The notes under the pieces were generated by a model. It saw only the letters and a program-made list of their open reading frames with translations, did no database searches and was not told the DNA's origin. This document shows positions 18,784-27,659 of a stretch of 64,000 nucleotides of DNA, one piece after another. The stretch spans positions 372,001 through 436,000 of the forward strand of contig NZ_OMPE01000008.1 in NCBI RefSeq assembly GCF_900312815.1. Direction: 5' to 3'. Origin of the DNA: Aquimarina sp. AU474 (GTDB taxonomy: Bacteria; Bacteroidota; Bacteroidia; Flavobacteriales; Flavobacteriaceae). The position numbers and the translations under genes were made by a program. Position 1 is the stretch's first letter, and each line of letters starts with the position of its first letter.

Positions 18784-19914
18784 ATGAACAAGCATTCGCA
18801 CATACTAATTGTAGGAGGAGGATTGGCAGGTCTAGTTAGTGCTATTCATTTATCTCAAAAAGGAATGCATGTTGTTCTTATAGAGAAAGATACTTATCCT
18901 AAGCACAAAGTATGTGGAGAATATATTTCTAATGAGGTGCTTCCTTATTTTAAATACCTCGACATTGATATAGACGCAATTTCTCCTGTAAAAATCTCAA
19001 AATTTAAGATTACTACACAAACAGGCAATGCCATAGATAGTATATTACCCCTCGGAGGTTTTGGAATAAGCAGATTTACACTAGATAAATATTTATGGGA
19101 TATTGCTATACAAAATGGAGTTGAGTGTATAAATGATAAAGTGGTAGACATATCATTTGAAATAGAAAGGTTTCGAATAGATACTGTCCAAAATGGAAGA
19201 TTTACTAGTGATTATGTAATTGGTGCATATGGTAAGCAATCATCTTTAGATAAATCTCTAAATAGGAATTTTAGTGATATAAAATCTCCGTGGCTGGCTG
19301 TAAAAATGCATTATAGAGCCGATATTAATAAAGAAACAGTAGCATTACATAATTTTGAGGGAGGATATTGCGGTCTTTCTATGGTAGAAAACGATGCTAT
19401 TAATGCTTGCTATTTAGTGCATTATGATAGTTTTAAAAGGTATAAGGATATTAAAGTTTTTCAAACAGAAGTCCTTAATAAAAACCCTCATTTAAAGGAA
19501 TTTTATAACACTGCAGTACCACTATTCGAACAATCAATCACGATTAGTCAAGTGAATTTTCAAAAAAAGAAACTGGTTGATAAGCATATATTTATGACGG
19601 GTGATGCTGCTGGTCTTATACATCCACTATGTGGTAATGGGATGGCAATGGCCATTCAAAGTGCACAAATTATAAGTGAATTACTAATTGATAATTATAG
19701 TAAAACAACAAGCCACTCAAGAAAGGAACTTGAGAATTTGTATAAAAAACAATGGGATGCTGCGTTTTCTAAAAGGATGTATACTGGTAGATTACTACAA
19801 AAGGTGTTGTTAAATGCTAATATGCAAGAACTATCGTATACACTAGCTAGTTTATTGCCTTCAATGGTACCAAAGATTATAAAGCAAACCCATGGAAACC
19901 CTATCCTATGTTAG
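18784..19914 (+). CDS. FAD-dependent oxidoreductase (geranylgeranyl reductase/monooxygenase-like)
   Basis: Flavoprotein of 376 residues. Seen: dinucleotide-binding motif ILIVGGGLAGLVSAIHLSQ (about 7-25), the KHKVCGEYIS segment (about 41-50) typical of the geranylgeranyl-reductase-like group, and a second FAD motif FMTGDAAGLIHPLCGNGMAMA (about 275-295). Members act as hydroxylases or reductases. Here it opens an operon with a methyltransferase and type III PKS, an order known from phenolic-lipid operons (PKS, methyltransferase, FAD hydroxylase), so oxidation of the polyketide ring is the likely job. A GTG at 18769 is in frame, but ATG at 18784 places the FAD motif normally. The next gene overlaps it by 7 bp. 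Confidence 0.85.
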   Translation: MNKHSHILIVGGGLAGLVSAIHLSQKGMHVVLIEKDTYPKHKVCGEYISNEVLPYFKYLDIDIDAISPVKISKFKITTQTGNAIDSILPLGGFGISRFTLDKYLWDIAIQNGVECINDKVVDISFEIERFRIDTVQNGRFTSDYVIGAYGKQSSLDKSLNRNFSDIKSPWLAVKMHYRADINKETVALHNFEGGYCGLSMVENDAINACYLVHYDSFKRYKDIKVFQTEVLNKNPHLKEFYNTAVPLFEQSITISQVNFQKKKLVDKHIFMTGDAAGLIHPLCGNGMAMAIQSAQIISELLIDNYSKTTSHSRKELENLYKKQWDAAFSKRMYTGRLLQKVLLNANMQELSYTLASLLPSMVPKIIKQTHGNPILC

Positions 19915-20627
19915 TCGATTTACAATATAGAAGTAATGAGGATGAGCTTATGGATGATCCAATGATCAAAAAGGAAGCTTTACAAATTGCTTTGTCTGAT
20001 ATTTCTAGGGCAAATAAGTTATTAGGAGGGAATGCGATAACCAAACATGCGGTATGCCGATTAATCAAAGAAAACCTCAAATCAAAAGAATATGTAATCC
20101 TTGATTTAGGATGTGGTGATGGAGAAATGTTACGTGAAATTGCTGATTTGTTTAGAAAAAAAGGAATCCAAGGAAAATTTATTGGCGTAGATCTTAATAA
20201 AACTAGTATAGAGTACGCAAAAAACCTAAGTGAAACGTATCCCGAGATTTCTTTTGAAGAAAAAAATATTCTCGAAATAGAATCATCTAGTTTTTCATGT
20301 GATATTATCATATGTACATTGACTTTACATCACTTAGAGGATACTCAAATTAAAAAAGTAATGAAAAAATGTGTGGCATTAGCTTCTATGGGTGTTGTAA
20401 TCAATGACCTGCAAAGAAGTACTGTGGCATATTATCTTTTCAAATTATTTAGTTTCTTTTTTATTAAAGGCGATATCGCCAAAAATGATGGATTAATCTC
20501 TATTAAAAGAGGATTTACTAAACAAGAACTGATTGGTTACGCAAAAGAAATTAACTCGATTAGATATAAAATTAATTGGAAATGGGCTTTTAGATATCAA
20601 TGGGTGATCGAAACAGGGAGATTATAA
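19908..20627 (+). CDS. Class I SAM-dependent methyltransferase
   Basis: A 239-residue methyltransferase. Motif I ILDLGCGDGEML (about 64-75) binds S-adenosylmethionine, IGVDLNKTSIEYAKN follows as the acidic strand-2 motif, and IIICTLTLHHLED (about 130) is motif IV. Substrate is probably the product of the neighbouring type III PKS, as O- or C-methylation, by analogy with phenolic-lipid operons. It starts inside the FAD oxidoreductase gene (7-bp overlap) and is followed by the PKS after 20 bp. Confidence 0.85.
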   Translation: MLVDLQYRSNEDELMDDPMIKKEALQIALSDISRANKLLGGNAITKHAVCRLIKENLKSKEYVILDLGCGDGEMLREIADLFRKKGIQGKFIGVDLNKTSIEYAKNLSETYPEISFEEKNILEIESSSFSCDIIICTLTLHHLEDTQIKKVMKKCVALASMGVVINDLQRSTVAYYLFKLFSFFFIKGDIAKNDGLISIKRGFTKQELIGYAKEINSIRYKINWKWAFRYQWVIETGRL

Positions 20628-20647
20628 ATATAAAAAGTTAAGAAATA

Positions 20648-21700
20648 TTGGATGTAAAAATAGCAACGGTGGCAAAGCAATTGCCTCAATACGTAAGGGA
20701 GACTAAAGAGATATTACCTTTTGTTTCACTATGGCTATCTGGGCAAGAGAAGCGTTTTAAACGAAAAGCATTTAAGATTTTTGAAAATGCTGCAGTTGAT
20801 AAGAGGTATGGTATTATGAGTATTGAAGAAGTGTTTACAGCTTCTTCCTTTGCAGATAAAAATGATATATATATTAGAGAGGTTAAAAAACTAGGGACTT
20901 CAGTATTGCAAAAAGCATTACAGCAAGTAGATTGGGATCCTAAATCTTTGGATTATATCATAACAGTAAGTTGTACAGGTATTATGATCCCATCTCTTGA
21001 TGCTTATATTATCAATGACCTTAACCTAAAACAAGATGTCATAAGGTTACCAGTGACCGAAATGGGGTGTGCTGCAGGTGTTTCTGGTATAATTTATGCC
21101 AAAAATTTTCTAAAATCTAATCCGGGCAAAAGAGCAGCAGTTATAGCTGTAGAGTCACCAACGGCCACTTTTCAGTTGGATGATTTTAGTTTGACTAATA
21201 TGGTAAGTGCTGCTATTTTTGGTGATGGCGCGGCATGTGCTTTACTTTCTTCAGAAGAAAATATAGAGGGACCAAAAATAATAGGAGACGAGATGTATCA
21301 TTTTTTTGATGCTACTACGATGATGGGATTTAATTTAATTGGTGGAGGATTGCAAATTGTTCTAGACCCCGAAGTACCCAATAAAATAGCAACACATTTT
21401 CCTGATGTAATTCACCCTTTTTTGAAAAAACATAACAAAACCATTGAACAAATAGATCACCTTGTTTTTCACCCTGGAGGAAAAAAAATTGTACAAACCG
21501 TAGAAGAGCTTTTTGGTCATTTAGGCAAAAACATAGATGATACTAAGGCTGTTTTACAAGAATATGGCAATATGAGTAGTGCTACTGTATTATATGTTTT
21601 AGAGCGGTTTATGAATAGGAAACCTGGCAAAGGAGAAACTGGATTAATGTTAAGTTTCGGACCTGGTTTTTCTGCCCAACGTATATTGTTGGAGTGGTAA
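20648..21700 (+). CDS. Type III polyketide synthase (chalcone synthase family)
   Basis: A 350-residue homodimeric ketosynthase that extends an acyl starter with malonyl units and cyclises the chain. The catalytic triad is complete: Cys141 in EMGCAAG, His275 in VFHPGGKK and Asn308 in YGNMSSAT; the C-terminal GFGPG-like loop appears as SFGPGFSAQ. It starts with TTG at 20648: the family N-terminus (VKIATVAKQLP) begins right there and no nearer ATG exists. A characterised type III PKS of the marine flavobacterium Zobellia makes phloroglucinol, while srs-type actinobacterial enzymes make alkylresorcinols. The neighbouring ACP/KS/DH/ER genes favour a long-acyl product here. Confidence 0.93.
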   Translation: MDVKIATVAKQLPQYVRETKEILPFVSLWLSGQEKRFKRKAFKIFENAAVDKRYGIMSIEEVFTASSFADKNDIYIREVKKLGTSVLQKALQQVDWDPKSLDYIITVSCTGIMIPSLDAYIINDLNLKQDVIRLPVTEMGCAAGVSGIIYAKNFLKSNPGKRAAVIAVESPTATFQLDDFSLTNMVSAAIFGDGAACALLSSEENIEGPKIIGDEMYHFFDATTMMGFNLIGGGLQIVLDPEVPNKIATHFPDVIHPFLKKHNKTIEQIDHLVFHPGGKKIVQTVEELFGHLGKNIDDTKAVLQEYGNMSSATVLYVLERFMNRKPGKGETGLMLSFGPGFSAQRILLEW

Positions 21701-21728
21701 TTTAATTTCGAGAATAATAGAGGGTTTT

Positions 21729-22523
21729 ATGATAAACAAAGAGTTTGAAAACAAAAAACAATGGGCACTTATTCTTGGCGGTAGTTCGGGATTAGGTCTG
21801 GCAACAGCCAAAAAACTCGCTATGCATGGCATGAATATTATTATTGTGCATCGTAATTTAAAAAGCGAATTGGTTCAAATTGAAGAAGATTTTAAGGCTT
21901 TAAGGCAATTGAACATAAAATTTTATTCATTTAATACAGATTTGTTGAAACCTGAAAAGCGCAAGGAGGTTGTAGGCGAAATCAAGAATATCTTGAATGA
22001 TGAAAAAATAAAAGTATTAGTACATAGTATTGCTAAAGGAAATTTAAAGCCAATGAATGATGCAGAACATGTATTAAAAAATGATGATTTTCATTTAACT
22101 ATTGATGCTATGGCTATTAGCTTATATGATTGGGTAACTTCTTGTTTTAATGCAAAACTCTTTGCTGTTGATACTAGAGTACTATCATTTACTAGTGAAG
22201 GTAATACAAAAGCGTGGAAGAATTATGCTGCAGTATCTGCGGCCAAAGTAGCATTAGAAGCTATAACTCGAAATATTGCAATGGAATTTGCCAAATATGG
22301 TATTAGGGCAAACTGTTTACAGCCAGGAGCAGTAGATACCAAATCTTTACGAATGATACCTGGTTATGAGAAAATAATAGATCATAGTATAGAGCGCAAT
22401 CCTTTTAACCGTATAACAACCCCAGAGGATGTGGCAGATGTAGTGTATCTGTTAAGTACCCCAGAAGCTGCTTGGATTAATGGATGTGTTATTCCGGTTA
22501 ATGGAGGAGAGCATCTTTTGTAA
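21729..22523 (+). CDS. SDR-type enoyl-ACP reductase-like protein (FabL/FabI-like)
   Basis: A 264-residue short-chain dehydrogenase. The N-terminus has the classical GGSSGLGLA cofactor motif (about 17-25), as in FabL. The active site is Tyr166-x6-Lys173 (YAAVSAAK), the spacing of FabI/FabL enoyl reductases instead of the Tyr-x3-Lys of ketoreductases. VHSIAKGNLKP (about 99-109) also echoes the FabI VHSIA segment. It probably reduces an enoyl-ACP made by the ketosynthase and dehydratase of this operon. It lies 28 bp after the PKS gene. Confidence 0.82.
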   Translation: MINKEFENKKQWALILGGSSGLGLATAKKLAMHGMNIIIVHRNLKSELVQIEEDFKALRQLNIKFYSFNTDLLKPEKRKEVVGEIKNILNDEKIKVLVHSIAKGNLKPMNDAEHVLKNDDFHLTIDAMAISLYDWVTSCFNAKLFAVDTRVLSFTSEGNTKAWKNYAAVSAAKVALEAITRNIAMEFAKYGIRANCLQPGAVDTKSLRMIPGYEKIIDHSIERNPFNRITTPEDVADVVYLLSTPEAAWINGCVIPVNGGEHLL

Positions 22524-22533
22524 ATTAAAATAT

Positions 22534-23652
22534 ATGAAAGCAAAGGTTTTATTTGTAATTATTTTTCTTTGTAGCACCACTTTTTTTGGGCAAAAGAAAT
22601 TTTGCGATACGATACCGTTTAGAAATGATTTAGGACTAATTATTATTCCTATTACGTATAATGGACAAGAAAAGAATTTTATTTTTGATACTGGTGCTTC
22701 GTATTCTATTGGTTTTTCATGGGTTAAGGATGAATTAAAAGCTACAAATAAGACTAAGATAATGACTTCGTCTAGTAAGTCAAAGTTCAAATTACGGTAT
22801 TACAAAACTGATAGCGTAACACTGGGATCTGCAAAAATTACGAAACATAGAATTCTAGGAACAAAAGACAGTGATATTTTTTCTTGCTATGGTGTAGATG
22901 GAGTTTTAGGAATGGATATTATGGCAAATTTTAACTGGCACATCAATTTTAAAGATCAATATATCGTGATGTTAGATTCGGATTATTTTCCTCCTAACAT
23001 TGATTCAGAAATGCATGCGCTAGATTTTGTATATGAAAACCGAAGACCTTGGGCATTTTTTGATGTACTGGGAGAGCGAATACAATTTTTGTTAGATACC
23101 GGGGCGACTAATTCAGATATTTATATTAGATACAAAAACATTTTTAAAAACTTAGATGCCAGTTCTATGAAAGAGGTACATAGTGGTTTTTTTGATTTTA
23201 ATGGAATTTTCAGTAAAACAAAATCACGAACTATGAAAATACCAGAAATTACTTCTAAATCTGTAAAATTGACTCCTATTATGGATTTTTCAAAAAAGAA
23301 TAGCAAAATAGGGAATTCTAGCTGGGAGGATGCTTCTCTTTTTATAAGTGTTAAAAATGACAAATTGTATTGTTCTACAAATCATATTGTTGAATCTTTA
23401 AGTAGTTATGGGTGTTCCTTTACTGTAAATGCTAATAAAATAATTGTTTCTAAGATACAAGTAAACAGTATTGCTTGGGAAGAAGGATTACGTCAAGGGT
23501 CTGAAGTTCTTGAAATTAATGGAAAACGATTTGACAATTTTTGTAATATATATACCTATCAAAAAGAAATAGCAAAACAAAAAAATAAGTTAAATGTAAC
23601 TCTTAAGGATGGAAAAACTATTACTTTAAATCACAAATTGCTCTTTGAGTAA
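22534..23652 (+). CDS. Exported retropepsin-like aspartyl protease with two DTG motifs and a PDZ domain
   Basis: A 372-residue protein with signal peptide (about 1-19). Two catalytic motifs are visible in one chain, FIFDTGAS (Asp52) and FLLDTGAT (Asp188), as in two-lobed aspartyl proteases, and the C-terminus (about 300-370, VNSIAWEEGLRQGSEVLEING) is a PDZ domain. It should act in the periplasm or at the outer membrane. The frame extends to 22480 inside the reductase gene, but ATG at 22534 gives the signal peptide. Its location inside a biosynthetic operon is unusual; the substrate is unknown. Confidence 0.85.
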   Translation: MKAKVLFVIIFLCSTTFFGQKKFCDTIPFRNDLGLIIIPITYNGQEKNFIFDTGASYSIGFSWVKDELKATNKTKIMTSSSKSKFKLRYYKTDSVTLGSAKITKHRILGTKDSDIFSCYGVDGVLGMDIMANFNWHINFKDQYIVMLDSDYFPPNIDSEMHALDFVYENRRPWAFFDVLGERIQFLLDTGATNSDIYIRYKNIFKNLDASSMKEVHSGFFDFNGIFSKTKSRTMKIPEITSKSVKLTPIMDFSKKNSKIGNSSWEDASLFISVKNDKLYCSTNHIVESLSSYGCSFTVNANKIIVSKIQVNSIAWEEGLRQGSEVLEINGKRFDNFCNIYTYQKEIAKQKNKLNVTLKDGKTITLNHKLLFE

Positions 23653-23682
23653 ATTGTTTTGAATCCGTATAAACTCATTAAA

Positions 23683-24162
23683 ATGCATATAAAAAATATA
23701 ATCGTTTTATGTCTTCCTTTAATTTTATATAGTGGTGCTTGTAAGGAAGATAACGGAATTGATTTGGATGAAAATATTAATCTATTGGCAGAGATAGTAA
23801 GTGTAACGTTCTCAGGAAATGATAATGAGTACACTTTTAATGTGGGTATTAAAAGTCCTGATACTGGATGTGAGCAATATGCAGATTGGTGGGAGGTTAT
23901 TACAGAAGATAAAGTATTGATCTATAGAAGAGTTTTGGCGCATAGCCATGTAAATGAACAACCATTTGTTCGATCTGGTGGCCAGATTCCTATTACAAAA
24001 GATCAAATCGTATTGGTGCGAGCACATATGAATACTACAGGATATGGTACCAAGGTATATAAAGGATCAATAGCTAATGGATTCAAGGAGAGTGAACTGG
24101 ATAAGGGTTTTGCTATAGAATTGTCTCAAGTAGATCCGTTACCAAGTGGATGCGCATTTTAA
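23683..24162 (+). CDS. Hypothetical lipoprotein in the biosynthetic operon
   Basis: A 159-residue lipoprotein, not recognised. ATG at 23683 gives a signal with lipobox YSGAC; an upstream TTG at 23659 is possible but gives a longer lead. The mature part is acidic and beta-rich, with Cys at about 69 (DTGCEQYADWW) and a penultimate-region Cys at the C-terminus (PSGCAF), which could be disulfide-bonded. It sits between the aspartyl protease and the dehydratase genes with short gaps, so it is co-transcribed. Confidence 0.65.
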   Translation: MHIKNIIVLCLPLILYSGACKEDNGIDLDENINLLAEIVSVTFSGNDNEYTFNVGIKSPDTGCEQYADWWEVITEDKVLIYRRVLAHSHVNEQPFVRSGGQIPITKDQIVLVRAHMNTTGYGTKVYKGSIANGFKESELDKGFAIELSQVDPLPSGCAF

Positions 24163-24176
24163 AAACCTAAAATCAA

Positions 24177-24614
24177 GTGAACGTACAAGAAATTATTAAA
24201 AAACTACCATATAGTAAACCCTTTTTATTTGTAGATGAAATTCTAGAAATTAATACTGAGTATATAAAAGGAGGATATACATTTGGTCATGATGAGTTTT
24301 TTTATGAAGGTCATTTTAAAGACAATCCCATCACACCTGGGGTTATTTTAACCGAATGTATGGCTCAAATCGGTATGGCTTGTCTTGGGATTCATCTTCT
24401 TGGACAAGAATGGGATGATGCCGAATGGAGTATAGCCATGACAAGTAATGAAATTAATTTCTTAAAACCAGTTTTTCCTGGGGAACGTGTTGTCGTTCAT
24501 GCAGAGAAAGTGTATTTCAGGTTTAATAAGCTGAAATGTAATGTAGTTATGTATAACGCCAATCAAACAGTAGTTGCAAAAGGTGTGGTGGCTGGTATGG
24601 CATTCAAAAAATAG
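24177..24614 (+). CDS. FabZ-like 3-hydroxyacyl-ACP dehydratase (hotdog fold)
   Basis: A 145-residue hotdog protein. The motif FYEGHFKDNPITPGVILTE carries His46 and Glu60 in the positions of the FabZ catalytic His/Glu pair, followed by CMAQIG at the start of the central helix. It should dehydrate 3-hydroxyacyl-ACP intermediates. The start codon is GTG at 24177, which gives the family N-terminus (VQEIIKKLPYSKPFLFVDEI). It precedes the hydrolase gene by 7 bp. Confidence 0.87.
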   Translation: MNVQEIIKKLPYSKPFLFVDEILEINTEYIKGGYTFGHDEFFYEGHFKDNPITPGVILTECMAQIGMACLGIHLLGQEWDDAEWSIAMTSNEINFLKPVFPGERVVVHAEKVYFRFNKLKCNVVMYNANQTVVAKGVVAGMAFKK

Positions 24615-24621
24615 AACAAAT

Positions 24622-25515
24622 ATGAGTTTAGGGTATTTCCTGGTGAAATTAGTACTTAAAATAAAAGGAGAGAAGCGATCATGGTCGCAAGACCCTATCG
24701 ATTATCAATATAAAAGAAAACAGGATGAGCATAATCCCAGTAAAAAATTTTTGGTAGGTTGTTCTTTCGAGACTAATGAAATTGGATTATGTAAAGTAAC
24801 TAGTATTACTCCTAAGACTATGTTTACAGATGTTTTGTTGTTGTATTGTCACGGAGGAGCTTTTGTGTATGGTCCGACCAAAGAAAACTGGATAGCACTC
24901 TCAAAATTGGCAAAAAGAACGGGCTCAAAAGCTTGGATGATTGATTACCCTAAAGCTCCAGAAAGTAATATAGAACAAATTACCGAAAATGTATATCAGG
25001 TATATTTAAAGGCTATAAAGATATATGATCCTTCAAAAGTAATTCTGATCGGAGATTCGGCAGGAGGGAGTTTAATATTAACATTAGCCCAACGATTAAG
25101 TAAAGAGAATAGACAACAACCTAATTGCCTGATTGCAATAACTCCTGTGGTAGATGCAAGTGTTTCTAACGATAAAATCCCTGAGATAGATCTTATTGAT
25201 CCCATCTTAAGTATAAAAGGAGTGCTATCGGCTAATAAAATGTGTGTTGGCGATTTGTCCCTAAAAGATCCTTTGATATCTCCATTGTATGGAGGCTTAA
25301 AAGGTCTACCACCTATTCATCTCTTTATGGCTACAAATGATATTTTAACACCAGATCAGGAAAAAATGGTAGAAGAGGTTAGATCCGTAAATGGTGAGAT
25401 AAATGTAATTGTTGGTAAAGGTTTACCACATGTATGGCCTATCCTGCCTATTATGCCCGAAGCTAAACAAGGATTGGATAAAATAGTTTCTATTGTTAAG
25501 GAAGCTGCATTATGA
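24622..25515 (+). CDS. Alpha/beta hydrolase, hormone-sensitive lipase family
   Basis: A 297-residue serine hydrolase. Seen: oxyanion-hole motif HGGAF (77-81), nucleophile elbow GDSAGGS (Ser146), Asp240 in ATNDILTP and His270 in GLPHVW, a complete triad. Cytoplasmic. In this operon it could release the acyl chain from ACP or CoA, hydrolyse an ester of the product, or proofread. ATG at 24622 is preferred over an ORF start at 24574 that overlaps the dehydratase. The ketosynthase ATG overlaps its stop (ATGA). Confidence 0.85.
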   Translation: MSLGYFLVKLVLKIKGEKRSWSQDPIDYQYKRKQDEHNPSKKFLVGCSFETNEIGLCKVTSITPKTMFTDVLLLYCHGGAFVYGPTKENWIALSKLAKRTGSKAWMIDYPKAPESNIEQITENVYQVYLKAIKIYDPSKVILIGDSAGGSLILTLAQRLSKENRQQPNCLIAITPVVDASVSNDKIPEIDLIDPILSIKGVLSANKMCVGDLSLKDPLISPLYGGLKGLPPIHLFMATNDILTPDQEKMVEEVRSVNGEINVIVGKGLPHVWPILPIMPEAKQGLDKIVSIVKEAAL

Positions 25516-26786
25516 AAAATAGAAGGGTTGTTATTACAGGTTTAGGTGTGGTTTCTCCAAATGGAACGAACGTTTCAAATTTTAAAAGAGCCATACAACA
25601 AGGAACAAGTGGCATACGATATATTGAACAATTAAAAGAATTAAAATTTTCGTGTCAAGTAGCTGGTTTTCCAGTGTATAAAAAAAACTATCTAAATAAT
25701 TACTTTAATTCTATTCAATTAAAAGGATTAAATGCTTCAGGTATGGAGTATGGGGTTATCTCGGGTATTGATGCTTGGAAAGATGCCGGTTTTTCAATAA
25801 ATAAAACGGATACGCCAAATTGGGATTGCGGTGTTATTTTTGGAACAGGGATTTTAGGAGTAGATAAATTTAGAGAAGCTGTTTATAAAGTAGATCAAGG
25901 TAAGGTGAGAAGATTAGGAAGCACTTCGGTAACCCAAACAATGGCCAGTGGTATAAGTGCCTTTTTGGGCGGTATGTTAGGTTGCGGAAATGTGGTAACC
26001 ACTAATTCTTCTGCATGTAGTACAGGTACAGAAGCGATTTTAATGGGCTATGATCGAATATCAAGCGGTAAGGCAGAGATTATACTTGCCGGTAGCACAA
26101 GTGATAGTGGTCCTTATGTTTGGGGAGGTTTTGATGCGATGCGTATTTTACCTTATAAGTATAATGATAACCCAACAGTTGCATCTAGACCTATGAGTGC
26201 TACGGCAAGTGGTTTTGTTCCTGGTAGTGGTGCTGGTGCATTGGTTATTGAGAGTTTGGATAGTGCGCTAAAAAGAGGAGCTTCTATTTATGCTGAAATA
26301 CTAGGAGGTCATGTTAATAGTGGAGGGCAACGAAACGGCGGTAGTATGACTGCCCCAAACAGTGTTGCGGTACAGCAATGTATTACTAAAGCAATAGAAA
26401 ACTCGAATATTAAGGCTACCCAAATCGATGCTATTAATGGTCACTTAACTGCTACTGGTAAAGACAGTACAGAGATACAAAACTGGAGTGAAGCATTAGG
26501 CAGAAGTGGAATAGATTTCCCTTATGTTAATTCTTTAAAAAGTATGATAGGACACTGTCTAGCAGCATCTGGTAGTATCGAAAGTGTTGCTACAGTATTG
26601 CAACTAAAAGAAAATTTCATTTTCGGAAATATCAATTGTGAAGATCTACATCCTGATATTGCATCAGTGGTGAGTCGGGATCGAGTGCCTGTTCAAACAA
26701 TATATACTTCTCCTAATATTATTGCAAAAGCTAGCTTTGGATTTGGAGATGTAAATGCTTGTATTATCTTTAAAAAATATAATTAG
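25512..26786 (+). CDS. Beta-ketoacyl-ACP synthase (KAS II/FabF-like)
   Basis: A 424-residue condensing enzyme with the full Cys-His-His set: Cys169 in NSSACSTGTE, His311 in NGHLTATGKDS and His348 in KSMIGHCLAASGS. The second motif departs from the common NAHGTST, hinting at specialised substrate use. It should elongate ACP-bound acyl chains with malonyl-ACP. It overlaps the hydrolase stop by 4 bp and precedes the ACP by 26 bp. There is no chain-length-factor partner gene. Confidence 0.9.
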   Translation: MKNRRVVITGLGVVSPNGTNVSNFKRAIQQGTSGIRYIEQLKELKFSCQVAGFPVYKKNYLNNYFNSIQLKGLNASGMEYGVISGIDAWKDAGFSINKTDTPNWDCGVIFGTGILGVDKFREAVYKVDQGKVRRLGSTSVTQTMASGISAFLGGMLGCGNVVTTNSSACSTGTEAILMGYDRISSGKAEIILAGSTSDSGPYVWGGFDAMRILPYKYNDNPTVASRPMSATASGFVPGSGAGALVIESLDSALKRGASIYAEILGGHVNSGGQRNGGSMTAPNSVAVQQCITKAIENSNIKATQIDAINGHLTATGKDSTEIQNWSEALGRSGIDFPYVNSLKSMIGHCLAASGSIESVATVLQLKENFIFGNINCEDLHPDIASVVSRDRVPVQTIYTSPNIIAKASFGFGDVNACIIFKKYN

Positions 26787-26812
26787 TTATTAAGACTATT
26801 ACTACACTACAT

Positions 26813-27067
26813 ATGACAAACGAAGAATTACTATTAAAATTAAAAACCATTATTGCGCCTTATGTTCAAAATCAAAACGGGTTAGACTCATTGAATGAGA
26901 ATACCGATTTTATTAAAGATCTTGAGATTAATTCGGCTAATCTTGTAGATGTTATATTAGACGTAGAGGATGAATTTGATATTGAGATAGATAATGAATC
27001 GATGGAAAAAATGATAACCGTTAAGGCTTCTCTAGAAGTTATTGAGAGTAAACTTAGTGCAAAATGA
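26813..27067 (+). CDS. Acyl carrier protein
   Basis: An 84-residue four-helix ACP. The phosphopantetheine Ser is most likely Ser41 in LEINSANLVDVILDVEDEF, where the usual Asp before Ser is replaced by Asn. The acidic helix 2 is typical for docking to ketosynthase and PPTase. The next gene, a PPTase, begins inside its stop codon (ATGA), so carrier and activating enzyme are coupled. Confidence 0.92.
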   Translation: MTNEELLLKLKTIIAPYVQNQNGLDSLNENTDFIKDLEINSANLVDVILDVEDEFDIEIDNESMEKMITVKASLEVIESKLSAK

Positions 27068-27603
27068 TCGGTAACGATATTGTAGATCTTAGATTAGCTC
27101 GATATGAAAGTGATTGGCAACGAAAAGGTTGGTTACAAAAAATATGTACCAAAGCCGAACAATATCATATTTTAAATGCCGAAAACCCTGAACTTCTAGT
27201 ATGGGAATACTGGAGTAGAAAGGAAGCAACTTATAAGGCACACCAGAGGAGATTTCCTTTTAAACCAAAATACAATCCTGTTGATTACGAATGCGTTAAG
27301 AATAGAGTGAACATAGAAGGTTTTAGTTATGTAACTAAAACACAATGTACTCAGGATTGGGTATATTCAATAGCGAGTATTGTACCCGTAAAATACACCT
27401 CACTAGTGCTAGATGATTATGAACTTGCTAGAAAGGGATTAGTTCGTTTTGTGTCTGAAACTTTTTCGGTGGATCCAACTCAAGTATCTATTTTTAAGGA
27501 TACCTATCGTATTCCGCATCTCATAATTAATAGTGTAATTAAGGATTTAAATTTTTCTATTACGAATCATGGATTATTCTCGGCTTTTATAATTGATTTA
27601 TGA
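27064..27603 (+). CDS. 4'-phosphopantetheinyl transferase
   Basis: A 179-residue transferase that converts apo-ACP to holo-ACP using CoA. Seen: GNDIVDL (3-9) with the Mg-binding Asp, and WSRKEATYKAH (50-60) with the conserved Lys53-Glu54 and Lys58. The short length resembles AcpS/Sfp-like stand-alone enzymes. It is the last gene of the operon and overlaps the ACP gene by 4 bp. Confidence 0.9.
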   Translation: MIGNDIVDLRLARYESDWQRKGWLQKICTKAEQYHILNAENPELLVWEYWSRKEATYKAHQRRFPFKPKYNPVDYECVKNRVNIEGFSYVTKTQCTQDWVYSIASIVPVKYTSLVLDDYELARKGLVRFVSETFSVDPTQVSIFKDTYRIPHLIINSVIKDLNFSITNHGLFSAFIIDL

Positions 27604-27659
27604 AAAAAACGCGAGAAACGATTCAATTTCTTAGTATGTTTTACATTTCTCATATAATC

